Below, in pieces: positions 11,699 through 23,144 of a stretch of 42,259 nucleotides of DNA. The translations under genes and the position numbers were made by a program. Numbering within the stretch: the first letter of the stretch is position 1; every line of letters starts with the position of its first letter. The stretch covers positions 1 through 42,259 of the forward strand of contig NW_022205034.1 of assembly GCF_008831285.2 (NCBI RefSeq), given 5' to 3'. This DNA is from Nymphaea colorata. Taxonomy: Eukaryota; Streptophyta; Magnoliopsida; Nymphaeales; Nymphaeaceae. The notes under the pieces are model-generated. The model was given only the letters and a program-made list of their open reading frames with translations. It searched no databases and was not told where the DNA came from.

Positions 11699-12570
11699 AA
11701 CATCAAGTCATGTTCTATCCATTCATCCACCCTTAGCCCCCGTGCTGTTGGACGTGAAAATAATCGCTTTTATCAGTTTGGACTTCAATCCTACCCAATT
11801 TTTTTCCAGTAGATTCCTCTCTTGCAAGCCGGCCGAAACATAAAAAGCCGTTCATTCTTCGCTCCACCGATACAGATTACCCTGATGAATCCCATTTTTG
11901 CTTCATCTTCCCCAGACTACTCTGCCTTCCTACTTTGGGAAGATTTCCCAATCATACGAACCATATATGAACCAGAGGAAACGCTCATATGAATCCGAAA
12001 TAATTGATAAAATTCACAAAAATACTCTTCATCAGATCATCATCATTCACTGGGCCGAGATGTTCCTGACTGTTTTCGCCTGTTTTTGTTTCTATGCGAG
12101 AAGGGAAACCATCTCCTGAACATCAAAGCAAGGATTGGAGAGCCCAAAAAGCATCGTAATATGGTTATCGTGATAAAGCTCTCGCATCTGTTCAAAAATC
12201 GTGTGGCCTTAATTTTTTGCTATTTATTATTTTTTGTTTGCATCCTGTGTTCTTCTAAAACTACAATCACCATATGATTTTTCTTCCATTGTGTTTATTT
12301 TATTTTCTCAACCATTATTGCCATTTTCAGCTATAAATTGCTGTCCCGATCTCAGATTTCCCTTGAGTTTTCGAACCTTCATCGGCAAGCTGACGAGTAA
12401 TATTTCTTCACTTTTCCAAACTATGGGCGGATGTTATCTTCTTTGGTATTTTGCATTGGACTCTTGGTTTCAGTTCTTCCTGAGCCTTTTCATCGTACTT
12501 TTATTTGACTTTCTTTTATTTGTAAGGCTGGAAAACGAAATGAGAAGATGAAAGCAAACAGCAAAACCGT
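11699..12570. other. Poorly resolved region, possible decayed membrane-protein gene
   Basis: Several overlapping plus-strand frames of 60-105 codons lie here. They include hydrophobic stretches (AEMFLTVFACFCF; LLFFVCIL; FFLSLFIVLLFDFLLF) and a basic stretch (KARIGEPKKHRN). None reaches convincing length even with UAR as sense, and no 20-nt intron joins them cleanly. A multi-pass protein broken by several indels is possible. I cannot assign a family or boundaries. Confidence 0.3.
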
Positions 12571-12840
12571 ATGAATTACGCCAAAAAAACAACTGCTTTT
12601 GGTTAGAAGTATTTGTTTCTTGCTGTGGGTGCCAATTTAGCCGCTTGGAAGAGTTTATTTTACCGAAATTCATTTTTCTTATACGATGTAAGTCCAAAAT
12701 ATCTCAAAAGCACAATCAATAAAAAATCGATTTCCCCAATAAAGGAAGAGTTAGGTACGCTCAAAATGAGTCTCCACACGAGATTATGGCCCTTGATTTT
12801 GCGGCGAGATATTTTTAGCCGATTTAAACCCAGTTTTTGA
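12571..12840 (+). CDS. Hypothetical protein (89 aa)
   Basis: The frame is open from ATG 12571 to TGA 12838-12840 with one in-frame TAG. The N-terminal third is hydrophobic (KYLFLAVGANLAAW) and may be a membrane anchor. The rest is basic and Ser/Lys-rich, ending IFSRFKPSF. It lies 57 bp before the secreted-protein gene on the same strand. No family is recognised. Confidence 0.4.
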
Positions 12841-12896
12841 GATCTACGACCGAGTATTTATCAAATCAAGGCTTTTCAATTTATAATTCTTTTTTA

Positions 12897-13490
12897 ATGA
12901 TTTCAAAAGTGTGCCTTATCTTCATCTTCTTCTCTGCATGCCTGAGATAGGTAATCCCTGCTACTGACTGGGAATACTGGAACCTGATGGCCCGAAACTC
13001 CGGGCACAGCCTCAACAATCGCACTTTTTCTCAGACCCTTAACTTAGGGTCAGCCATTTTCAATCGTCTAGATTATACCTTATCGTCAAAAAGGAAAGAC
13101 CAATATGCTTACAATATATCGAATCCTTATGGATTAAGCTGTAATATTTACTGTGGTTCCAGGTCTCATTTGGTTCTAGATAACAATTCCAGAATCGTAT
13201 GTGAGCGCGATTCCACATACTATTCCTTGACTTCCTTCGCGAATTAGCGTCTATGCCTTCCCAGCTCCATAGGCTTTCATTGCGCTTTCTTAGTTTTTGC
13301 GTTGAAGAACATCCCCCCTAGCCAGTAATGCTCAGCTGCAAGCTTTACACAGCAATACGGAATGAATGCAGGCCTAAAATGTTGCCACCACAGCAATTCT
13401 GCATTTTTGGGAAACACAATCGTAGATGACCTGACAAATTTAGAAGCAATGACGGATTATACGGATTTGAGGCGTACAGAAGATGATTGA
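12897..13490 (+). CDS. Secreted Cys-containing protein (197 aa)
   Basis: An unbroken frame runs from ATG 12897 to TGA 13488-13490. The first 17 residues (MISKVCLIFIFFSACLR) are a clear signal peptide. The mature part has at least eight cysteines, including LSCNIYC, a CC pair and ERLCLPSS, with Asn/Ser/Tyr-rich segments, so a disulfide-bonded extracellular protein is likely. No known fold is recognised. It is intact although the sequence on both sides is disordered or duplicated. Confidence 0.65.
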
Positions 13491-13677
13491 CATGATTGAG
13501 CAAATAACGATTATAAGATAGAATTATGGGTAATAATAGCAATTGATCGTTGAGGTTTTTAGAAAAATAATCAGAAGTTCAACCAAAAGTAGTCGGAAAC
13601 TACTTAGCCCAGTAGATGATGATCCATTGAGTTGTATTTTTACGGCTTTTATCAATTATTTCGGCTTTGGTGGGCCA

Positions 13678-13951
13678 TTTTATGCCAATACGCATAAGAA
13701 ATACCATGTGCTCACCAAAATTTTCTGATGTTTTATATCTCATCAGTCAGCACTGGCTCATTTCATTTTACTTTATCTATTTACTTTACAAACCTACTTA
13801 ATTAAGTAGTTTCCCATCTTAATATCGTATAAGAGAGATCATTTGAGGCCTGAGGAGTGTCTTGGATTAATTATTGAAGGGAACGGCTGTGTAAATAATT
13901 AAAACTGCATAAATATCAATTGCGTTTACCCATCTTGTTTCGAATTGTTTA
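13678..13951 (+). repeat. 270-bp direct repeat, copy 2
   Basis: This is the second copy of the segment at 11427-11698. It begins inside codons for YANTHKKYHVLTKIF and its TGA but is preceded by unrelated sequence, so the coding part is a fragment. Its right border at about 13951 is also where the leftward charged-protein gene changes character. The insertion therefore appears to have replaced that gene's 3' end. Confidence 0.9.
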
Positions 13952-14517
13952 TAAAAAAGCTGTAGGCTCAGGATCTCCTTTGTTTTTTCTGTCTTTTTCT
14001 TCTACTTCTTGGTCTTGTCTATCTTAGAGCTATTCTTCTCCTTATCCCTCGCTTCCTCGTCCTTTCGCTTATTGGTGCTATCACTTGTCTTGAGCTTATC
14101 CTTTCCCTTCTTGACGCTCTCCACCATGTAGCTCTTCTCTACTTACTTGCCGGGACTCTCTTTTGGTCTGCTCTTCTTCTTGAAGTTTTGATTATTGGAC
14201 TGCTGGGCGAGTCCGTTGGATCTTAGGACTGGCTCAGCATCTTCCGATTCGCTTTCACTGCTACTGAGGAGGTCGCTAATGGAGCGGATGACTTTGGGAA
14301 AGGTGTACAGCTTGTTGGCGATTGACAATTTGAACCTTTCCTCTATCTCCCGCTTGAATTCGTTGACCTCGTCCTCGTTCTGCCTGTCGAGTTCGCTGGA
14401 CCGCTCCGAGGCCTCGCAGTTCATCCTGCGTCTACTGTTTAGAAGCGACCTCTCCTCCTCTGAGTAGTCCTCGAGGCAGTTCAGCTCATACTCCCTCTCC
14501 TCAGATTTAAATTACAT
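13747..14517 (-). CDS. Charged Ser/Lys/Glu-rich protein with 3' end replaced by the duplicated segment
   Basis: ATG 14517 opens a frame without breaks to TGA 13747-13749 (256 aa). Residues 1-190 are very hydrophilic: an acidic start (EEREYELN), EFKREIEERFKL, a SSSESESEDAEP acidic run, and Lys-rich stretches (KKGKDKLK, KKEKKKTEKTKE). After about residue 190, at nucleotide 13951, the frame enters the 270-bp repeat on its antisense strand and becomes AT-rich filler. The natural C-terminus is therefore probably lost. The pattern suggests a nuclear or nucleolar protein, but no domain is recognised. Confidence 0.6.
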
Positions 14518-14627
14518 ATTTATGCAGACAAGCCTCAGAGGTTAAAGTTACTAATTTATTAGATATACCTTAGAGGGATCAGGGATTTATCTTTTTGATG
14601 TTTTGAAAGAGGTTTGATATAATATTA

Positions 14628-15737
14628 ATGCAGAATACTCCTTACTACATTTCAAAGGAATTCATCGCTGAAATCAAAGGAGAGGAAGTCATCGAGCGCT
14701 ACCCCAACGTGGAGGTCTTCGTAGAGTATCTTATTCACTAGCCAGCTAAATGAAAATCGTTGGATTGACCTTAGAACTCACCAGTCATCGATTAATCTTC
14801 AGGTCAAATACAAACCAATCCCTTCTCATAAAAGGGGACGCGATACAAGACGTTTCAATAACAGTACTACTATAGTTACAAAGGAGTCAGGCTTTTTCAG
14901 CAAAGATTACTTCGTCAAATTGCAACAAAATATGGGAAAGTGAAACTAGCTCTGAAGAGCTATAACGAGGCAAAGATTAGCATTGATGCGATGGTTAAGA
15001 AGAAAGCCTGGCTGGTTCAGCATGAAGAGAAGAAGCCGGAAAATGTTATGTACGCAGGTCTTTTCAATAAAATCAGAGAGGATAATCAAGCTATCAAATC
15101 ACAGAGTCAAGCAGTCAGCGGCTCCTTCTAAAATTTCGATAAACTTTTCGGAAATCTCAGGGAAATCAAGAAGATCATGAACAGTATGAAGGAGGCTTCA
15201 GGACAAAACGACGGGGACAATCCTGAAGTCAACAAGATATTGAAGGATATGGGTTTTGTGTCAGTCATATCGAAGGACGAGGCAGGGAAAACTATTAGCG
15301 GCAATTGGCTCGAGATCTATACCAGGTCTGCCAGGGTAGTCTCTTCAAGAATTATGGCGGGATGGTGGCGCTGCTTGACCTCTTCTACTTCTACAACAAG
15401 AAGCGCCAGCTCAACCTTCTCAGTCCCGAGGAAGTTGTTAAGGCGTGTGAGTTATTCCCCTCCCTGGGTCTACAGGCCAAAATTGTCAGATATCCAAACA
15501 ATATCATTATGATCGAGTCGACCACCTTTGATACAACGAGCGACTACGAGTAGAACTTTGCTAAATTTTTGTCGACTTACGACAGGCTATACAGCAGAGG
15601 AGATCGCTCGCAGGAAGGGCTTACCTGTGGCTATTGTTGATATAAAGCTGAGAAACGCTTGCAGGGTGGGCAAGTTAGCTATTTCGGATCGAATTGAAGG
15701 AATCAAATACTATAAAAATATGCTTCTCACCATATGA
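14628..15737 (+). CDS. VPS36: VPS36, ESCRT-II subunit (GLUE + EAP30 domains), frame disrupted
   Basis: VPS36 binds ubiquitin and lipid at endosomes and, with SNF8 and VPS25, forms ESCRT-II. The N-terminal GLUE-like part holds GEEVIERYPNVEVF and LTSHRLIF. A 20-nt intron at 14864-14883 joins it to SGFFSKDYFVKLQQ. A helical linker follows. The EAP30 winged-helix region has YGGMVALLDLFYFYN, LNLLSPEEVVKACELF and GYTAEEIARRKGLP, and the end is RIEGIKYYKNMLL, closely matching VPS36 C-termini. Three one-base losses (near 14752, 14940 and 15302) and one apparent extra base (near 15570) are needed; the repaired length is 363 aa, normal for the family. Stop TGA is at 15735-15737. Confidence 0.85.
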
Positions 15738-16036
15738 TGTAATGCTGCCAATTATGTTTATCATCCCATATTATCACCCATCACTATAGTATAGATAAAT
15801 AGAAAGAAATCATTTTATTTGATCCATCTTCCAAAATAAAGCAAATAAATTTTATCTCCCGTCTTCGCCCTCCAAAATCAAACGTTACAGAACAATAAAC
15901 AAGATTTGCACTGAGAAATCATCGATGATATGCTTCACAGTGGTATTATAAGCCGTTTTTGTTGCTAAACTATGATGGTTTGTAAAGATTACGCTTTTTC
16001 TGAATCTGAATAATTTTTATTAAGGAATTGATTTGA
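15738..16036. other. Intergenic, upstream of the surface-protein gene
   Basis: This is a 300-bp AT-rich spacer between two rightward genes. It must contain the VPS36 3' end and the promoter of the large surface-protein gene. No motif, RNA gene or repeat was recognised. Confidence 0.4.
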
Positions 16037-19000
16037 ATGAGAAGATTGTGCCTGGTGCTAATAATACTGTTGCTCGGCAGCACGGTCAGCTGCCTGCACT
16101 TCTAACAAGCTTCCATGCGGCACGCGAGCGCCCAAACCTAATTATAAGCGCTGCGGGCCCAACAGGCTAGTTTCGAAAATCAAGTAAACACCCTCATCAG
16201 CAACATCAGTAGCATTGACTCCAAAGTCAAAGCCACCACCAACGCCGCAGATAAGGTAGTGCTGCTTGAAAACGCCATCATCTCCGAGAGGGAGACTGTT
16301 TTCTCGCTCTCCAACTCCATCATCCCACCCTTCAACCTCTCCAAGAATGCCTGTCAGGACCTCACCAACGAGCAAAAGATAAACCTCCTCGACCAAGTCA
16401 CCAAGGCCCGGGAGAAAGTTGACAAAATCAAGAAACTAGCAGCTTCCATCCCTCCATGCGATGAGCTCAAGTTAATCAACAGCGACATCAACAAGCAGAC
16501 TGTTCTGATTGACAGTATTGAGAAGGCCATCTACACTAAATGCGACACCTCCATCATCTTGAGCGCCACTATCTTCCAAAGCAATATCTATGCCAAGAAC
16601 TGGATCCTTGGAAACCAAACTATCGATGACCTTATTGAAGAGTACTACCAAAGGAGCGTAAAGTATGACAACATTACAAACTGCCCCTTAGAGTCACCCT
16701 ATTTCGACGGATAGCAATGCATCAAATGCGATAAGAAATAATCCGTCTTCAATATGTTCACTAAAAAGTGTGACTTTTGTCCTTTTGACACATCCATCAA
16801 TACAGGACTCAGAGTCTGCGAACAAATTCCTCACTACAGCGATTACACCAAATCAAACAACTATAATCTTGATGGGGCTTCCGGTTTGCCTGCTTCTGAT
16901 GCCAAGCTAACTCCTTGTCCCTAAAAGACTCCCTTCTGGGATGGGAAGGCATGCACCAACTGCAAAGGTGGCAAATGGTGGAGTGTAAAAGATAATGTCT
17001 GCAAGTCTTGCCCAGCTGGAAAGGCATTTGATCCCAACCTAAGAAACTGTATCACTCCCTCTGGAACCAACTTTTTGACAGTCTTAGAAGGAACTCAGTG
17101 GGTGACTTCGCCAGGTAACCAAACAACCGTACTCAAAGAAAGAGCCAAGCTTGTCTCAAGTGCCTCTGGAAAATAGGCTCCTCAATACTGTTCAGATGAC
17201 TCTCCATACTTCGATGGATTCCAATGCATCAAATGTGATAAACAGTTCGATCTAAACACTTTGAAGTGTGTTTAAGCTCCAAAAGGGCAAGCTTATGATG
17301 ACAACTTGCACACTTTTGTCCCAGCTGAGCAGAATAAAGAGACTAATATCAAGGCTGCAAACATCTTGTCTACAGGTGATCTTGTTAACTCAGCTGTTCC
17401 CGATTGCGATATCGCCACCCCCTTCTTTGATGGGGTTGCTTGCATCAAATGTCCTGAGCCATTTGTTCTGTTCGATCTTGCCTCTAAAAAGTGTGTTGTT
17501 TGTGATAGCACTGAGATATTCAATAACAACTCTCATAAGTGTGAGAAAAGACCCAAAGTGTACATCTCCACTAATTTTAACAATTTGGTTGTTACTCCTA
17601 AAAAATCACTGTAGGCCTATAAAAAATAACTCTTGGATAAGGTCCAGAACAACAAGGACTATATCGTTGATAAATGTAATGACGCCAATCAGTACAGCAA
17701 CTTCTCCACATGCTTCACTTGCAATAGTGGTGAATACTTTAATGTTGAAACTAAATCCTGCTTCACATGTGTGGGAACAGTCAACCAAGCAAACGAATGT
17801 ATTCCTAAAAACACCTTCATCACTAACCTAACCACAGCTAATAATCTTATTGTGCCTGAGAAAAAGACTCTAAAGGATTATACTGATAATCAAGGTCAAA
17901 TCCTAGGTCCCAAATAAGTTTGCCCAGCCGATAAACCCTATGCTGTCGCAGGTGCATCTTGCATCAGCTGCAATAGCTCAAACCCATACTTCAATTTACA
18001 AGATTAAAAATGTGTTGCATGCCTTCCTAACACTTTCTACAATGCTAAACTCAGAATTTGCGAAGAAGGAGTGGCAGTATCAAACGTGGGAGCTCTTACT
18101 AAGGTGGTTTAAGTCGAAAACTATACCCTTGCCAACATCAAAAAGCAGATCGAAGAAACTAAAAAAACCAAACCTATCATCGAATGCGCTGCAGCAACAC
18201 CATTTTACGATGGTAAAAAATGTATCTCATGCCCAAACAACACGTATATAAACTTAAAGAACTTCGAATGTGTTTCTCCTGTCTTAGTTGCTAACGTGAA
18301 AGTTCTTTATGAAGTCGACAACGTCTTCGAGGAGGGCAATTTTACTGTTGATAACCTAGCTGCACAGATCGATAACTTGAAGGTTCCTTTTGTACCATGT
18401 GATGCAGCAAAACCAGCCTATAATGGAAAAGAATGCTACTTCTGTCCTGAAGAAAAATATTACAAGCTTAAGACTAACGAATGTGTGGAGGGAATTACGG
18501 TTTCCAACGTTGCAGCATTGAAAAAAGCTAAAAACATCAAATAAACTGATAACTATACGATTGCAAATATCTAAAAGCAGATCACAGCATCTTCAAGGCC
18601 AACTTTCCCATGTAATGATACCAAGCCTTTATATGACGGAAAGAAGTGCATCAGTTGCGATAGCTATTCGCTCTATGACTTGAAAGGTGGTGTCTGCATT
18701 CCTCCCCAATTGTACACTAATACAACTGCACTTAAAGGCTTAAAATATATCGAACTAGGAAACGGCACAATTAACAATACTGACTCTGCAAATGCTAAAA
18801 TCCCCAACCCTAAAAAGCCATGCCCGCAGACAACCACTCTGGAACAAGACTGCATGCATATCATGCCCCACCGGAACATACTATAACTTGTAAACCTTAG
18901 GCTGCACTGAGCCTGTTCCTGTTACAAACGTCGACGCAATTAAAAAATCAAACAACTTCCTTGAAGTAGATAACTACACTCTTGCCAATATCGCAAAAGA

Positions 19001-19765
19001 AAATTCGAAGAATATCTTACCAACATTACCTTGTGATGCATCCAAACCTTTGTTTGATGGAAAGAACTGCGAAGCTTGCCCGAACTCTCTTTATAACTTG
19101 AAGACATTAACTTGTGTTAACTGCACTGTTAAAGAGCTTTATAGCAAGACCACTAACAAATGCTAACCCAAGCCTAACTTTTATCCTAACTTGACTAATA
19201 ACGACTGGATTGTTGGAGATGCTGCTGGTGTTGACCGTGTACTCAGCTTAACAGCAGCCCGCAAGAACCTCACCAATTCTCATCCATGCCCTGCAACAAC
19301 AGAGTTCTTCAACAATAACACTTTTGACTGTGAGTCATGTCCGAATGGATCACATTACAACTATGATACCTTCAAGTGCGGTACTTGCAGCCCTCAACAA
19401 CTATCGATCCCAACACTCATAAATGCGCCACCAAGATGGCAAACGGAACATTCCAGACCAGTCTGAGCAGTGATAATCTGATCTACAACGGAATCTCTAT
19501 CGGCTAGCTCCAAGACAACTACAACAACAATAAGAAAAAATACCCTCAGATCAAGGATTGCCCCAAGGACAAACCATATTTCGATGGATACGAATGCATC
19601 TCCTGTCACACCTACGTTCCATACTTCAACTTGGACACCAACCTCTGCCAAAACTGCAACACCAACGGAGCGAAGTACGACGCGGAGAGGCACGACTGTG
19701 TAGCCGAGAACGAGGTCGTCACAGCTGCTCCCAACATCGCTAAGATGTACAGCTCCATCTTCTGA
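16037..19765 (+). CDS. Large secreted Cys-rich repeat protein, probable cell-surface antigen (~1240 aa)
   Basis: ATG 16037 starts a strong signal peptide (LCLVLIILLLGSTVSC). About 200 residues of helical, Ile/Asn-rich sequence follow, then tandem Cys modules. Each module is roughly 65-100 residues with the pattern PC...P(Y/F)(F/Y)(D/N)G..C..C......(Y/F)(N/D)L....C. Examples are SPYFDG, TPFFDG, TPFYDG, KPLYDG and KPLFDG before a CIKC or CISC pair. The first 2.85 kb is one open frame with many UAR codons. Two breaks near 18870 and 19393 separate the last modules, and TGA is at 19763-19765. The layout resembles growth-factor-receptor-like Cys repeats of ciliate surface antigens. No GPI-type hydrophobic tail is visible, so the protein may be secreted. 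Confidence 0.75.
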
Positions 19766-19821
19766 TGCATCTATAGGTTATCCATCATTAGTCTTAATAT
19801 ATCACGAATGGATTATCATTA

Positions 19822-20353
19822 TCATGCAGCGAAGGTCTTCTTGGTGATGATGTTGTAAAACTACTCCTCAGAAACTAGACCATCGTTATCGGTATCTGCC
19901 CTCTCGATCATCTCTTGCAGCTCTGACTCATCAATGGTCTCGCCAACTACTTAGCGACTCTCCTCAAGTTTTTGATTGAGATGAAGCCGGTCTTCTCATC
20001 ATCGAAAAGGTTGAAGATCTTGCGAATGTTCTCCCTTGTATCCTTGTCTGAGACTCTGGCAGTCATCAGCTCCAAGAACTCCTCAAAGTCGATTTGTCCA
20101 GAGCCGTCAGCATCAAGGTCGGCGATCATCTGGTAGATGGTCTGGTTTTTCGACTCGAAGCCCAACGAAGTCATGGCAGCTTTGAGTTCTACATGATTTG
20201 ATGGATACCCTTAGGATCGATGGAACCTCCACCGTCAGTGTCAAAGAGGTCGAAGGCCTCTTTGATTTCGAGTACTTCCTCTTCAGTGAGTCCTGGCCTT
20301 TCGAAAGCCTTAGCATTGAATTGCTTGGATTTGGGAGCTCCACCCTTTTTCAT
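19822..20353 (-). CDS. Centrin (EF-hand Ca2+-binding basal-body protein)
   Basis: Centrins are four-EF-hand proteins of basal bodies and contractile fibres. ATG 20353 gives a basic start, then [29 protein letters not shown], which is EF-hand 1 interrupted by a 20-nt intron at 20189-20208. [18 protein letters not shown] (EF2), [17 protein letters not shown] (EF3) and [14 protein letters not shown] (EF4) follow. Conserved Glu residues in KELGE and EEEF are TAG (19947-19949 and 19861-19863), direct evidence for UAR=Glu. One base is missing in a G run near 19943 (TTGGCGAG for TTGGGCGAG); with it the protein is 170 aa, the normal centrin length. EF3 has a weakened loop, as in many centrins. Confidence 0.93.
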
Positions 20354-20420
20354 TCAAATTATTATTTAAACCCAACCGTTAATACAGCTATATATCAGCT
20401 ATATATTCTAGTGTATTCCC

Positions 20421-21114
20421 TCAGTCGTAAAGTTCCATCAAATAATCAAAATTGTCCTGCTACTTATTCGCAGTATCAATATTTTCATTTGTCTTTGCCT
20501 TGTTCCTTTTTCCCTTGACGGTATTTTCTACAGTATTTGAATTGCTCTCTGTTTTAAGCATTTTGACAGCGATATCAAATCGTCCTCCTGCTTTGAGAGA
20601 ATCGTCATTCATGATGGCCCTCGATATTAAGCACCCTTTTTTGATGTTTTCGTTGATCTTTTCCTCCACTTCTTCGTCCACCGGCTTCAGCGACATCTCC
20701 ACCTTGGGTTTATGTCTCTTTGACTATGAGGATGAGTGCAGCAGACACTCGTGCTCGAGATGAAGCTAAAGCAGTGCCAGCTCGCCCTGAGTCAGTCCAT
20801 GATTACCCGCCAAGAGCACTCTTCGTACAGACAGAAGACCTCCAGCTCATTGATGATATTGAACGCCAGCAGATCCTTCCCCACATTCTTGCTCGCGATG
20901 GGAGTTCGACATACGGGACAGTTGGGCTTTGCTTTCATGCAGTTATTGATGCACTCGTAGCAGAAGGTGTGGCTAAATCGGAGAGGCATTACCCGCAGAA
21001 TAACCTGGTGGGCATGAAGAAAGGATCCATGCATATAGAGCAACGCAGACATGACGATATAGAGTTGGGCTTCGTGAACTTCCTTTCCAATTTATCGATT
21101 GTAACACCCTTCAT
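20421..21114 (-). CDS. RING finger + TRAF-type zinc finger protein, probable E3 ubiquitin ligase
   Basis: The frame is unbroken from ATG 21114 to TGA 20421-20423 (217 aa) after removing two 20-nt introns (20973-20992, 20787-20806). The C3HC4 RING is complete: CSICMDPF, FCGHTFCYEC (the first intron interrupts FCG/HT) and NCPVCRTPI. A TRAF-like finger follows, CLYEECSWRGELALL..HLEHEC, with the second intron between Arg and Gly. The tail is Lys/Glu-rich and ends FDYLMELYD. This arrangement is typical of E3 ligases with TRAF-type substrate domains, common in ciliates. A 507-bp part is duplicated in inverted orientation at 2160-2664. Confidence 0.85.
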
Positions 21115-21521
21115 TTCGTAATGGGCTTCTTTGAATATATTAATTGATTTGATTTAAGCTTATATGAGTCATCATGGGATAAGTAAAAGAGTGCCAAATT
21201 TATATAAAGGCAACAATAACTAAATAGGTGATCTAATAACTGCTTAAGCTGCCATTTTTACATTAAGGTTTGGAGTATCGACGCAGCATACTTTACTGAA
21301 AGTGTTTTTCGAACATTATATTGTTTTCAATGGCTTTCCTAATAAAAATACTCGAAAATCCGTTCAAAGCATGCTGTAGTGATTTTTGTCCACAAGGACA
21401 GCATTATAGCCTTCCTAGAGTCCCTTAGTAAAAATATTCGCATATCACAATATAATTATTAGCCGTAAATTCTACTTGTAGCTTAAATCAAGTTTTTGAT
21501 GTTATAAATTTATTGTTTTTA
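21115..21521. other. Divergent promoter region
   Basis: This 400-bp AT-rich region separates the leftward RING gene and the rightward RING-CH/FHA gene, so both promoters must lie here. No recognisable motif or RNA gene was found. Confidence 0.45.
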
Positions 21522-22950
21522 ATGGGGAATTGTTATACCAATCCGAATTCAGAGGAGCAACTGACTAAAATGGGCTAAGTACTCGATTTGTAAGCTCCTA
21601 AATGACATAGAAACATCGTTAATTGCATCTGGCAGCAAGATTATTAGAAAGGGCTCTTCGACTTTTAGGCCATGGACATCAAGCACAATCTCTTCAATAT
21701 CAACTCCAACAGCCTCTTTATTAATGAAAGACACCGAAAAAGCGTCAACAATATCTAAAATGACGTCCAACATCTCAAGGTTGAATCTTACTCATTTAGA
21801 ATTTTACAACATCTTCATTCAGCGCAATGCGCAGGCCCAACTACTACAAAATCTCACCAATCGTCCCACTAAAAGAAATGGATTGTCCGGAGAAACACAT
21901 GTGGCTTGTTGTTAAGTCAGTGCCTAACCGCGTACCACTTCCACCATTTAGAAATACCGACTAAAATAAAAAGATATCATCAAGCTGGGCAAAGAAATAG
22001 TTCAAATCAGGCAAATAGTAACCGAATAATCTGGCCCCTCTGAAGATTCTCATTTCGGTACTTTCAAAAAGTGTGTAAAAAAACTTGGCAAATTAAATCA
22101 TTAGGCTACTACTAAGTTGAAAGTTGAAAATTCCAAAAACGAAGACTTAGAGGCCTTGCCTTGGACATAGTCCCATGAAAACTAGGAAACCTGTAGGGTT
22201 TGCCTCCAGTAAGCAGAAATCGATAATCCATTAATTAGTCCTTGCAAGTGCTCGGGGTCGGTGAAGCATATTCACCTTCAGTGCTTCAAAGAATGGCAGG
22301 CTAGCAAGCTCAATATCATCAACTCAAAGTTTGGCTTAACTGTTAAGTGCTCTCCTCCTAGCTGCGAAATGTGTAAGAGTTTTATCAAAGAAACTCTATA
22401 GCTGAACGGCAAAATATATGAAACTTTTGAACTGCCGAAAATAGCCACCCCTTACCTTGTTTTAGAGCCTGTGAGTCAGAAAGTGAAGAACAATAAAACA
22501 TTCCACATAATCTCCTTTGCAGAGAGTGAGAAAGTGTCGCTGGGCAGAAACAGAAGCAGCGATGTCAATATTTCAGAGGATGTTTCAGTGGAGAGACACC
22601 ATGCTAACATCATTTACGATGCCTAAAACCAGAATTTCCTACTTTAGGATAATAGATCGAGGTTTGGGACATTGGTTCAGGTCAAAGATAGCATAATTGT
22701 CAATCCATCCCAGAGCGGCATTACCTTTCAATTAGATGGGGAACTCTATGTCTTGAGCACCCAACGAGGATAATAAGCATTCAGTGATTATCATGAAGAG
22801 CAAGAGTACTTAGATCTTGCTGAATAATAGGAAGTAGAGTTTAAAAGCAGTGAGAAATAAAAATAAATATAATTAAATTCTGCCGGCCAAGATCATCCCG
22901 AAGATTTGCTCCTCCCACAAGGCTATAAGATAAAATGCGGTCACAGCTGA
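21522..22950 (+). CDS. RING-CH (RINGv) + FHA domain protein, probable membrane-associated E3 ligase
   Basis: The protein starts MGNCYTNP, a good N-myristoylation/palmitoylation signal. One apparent extra base near 21592 shifts the frame. From 21595 an open frame of about 450 codons with many UAR runs to TGA 22948-22950. Residues about 225-285 form a C4HC3 RING-CH domain: ETCRVC, SPCKCSGSVKHIHLQCFKEW and CEMC. About 65 residues later an FHA domain reads VSLGRNRSSDVNI, VSVERHHANI, LLEDNRSRFGT, with the phosphothreonine-binding Arg/Ser/Asn pattern. The tail is acidic. FHA would recognise phosphorylated partners and RING-CH would recruit E2; this pairing is known in ciliates. Start choice depends on the short first segment. 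Confidence 0.8.
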
Positions 22951-23144
22951 GTGATTTTTCTTTTTATATTGGCTAAAAATAAATCTAAACCAGAATCTAA
23001 ACTGCCTGGCCAATATCTTAATAAAATCCCCAAACATAACAATTATATTCATAAGTTTCAATATCACAGCGAGCTGAATGCATATTTTTGGTTGTTCAAT
23101 TAAAAATAGATCCATTCAATCATTCAAGACATCCTTGTTTTTCG

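Noticed and set aside
13543-13728. 61-codon ORF ending in the ZZ-protein C-terminus
   Set aside because: Only the last 16 codons come from the duplicated methyltransferase end. The upstream part is unrelated AT-rich sequence joined by the duplication.
17268-17831. 187-codon plus-strand ORF in another frame
   Set aside because: It is an alternate-frame shadow inside the Cys-rich surface-protein gene, whose frame has the signal peptide and repeat pattern.
21578-21594. A 16-nt intron to explain the frame break in the RING-CH/FHA gene
   Set aside because: GT...AG ends exist and the length would fit the phase, but it lacks the 20-nt length and the A six bases from the 3' end seen in the other introns.
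22873-23115. Minus-strand 80-codon hydrophobic ORF
   Set aside because: It overlaps the 3' end of the RING-CH/FHA gene on the other strand and has no UGA near its end. The chance of a shadow is high.
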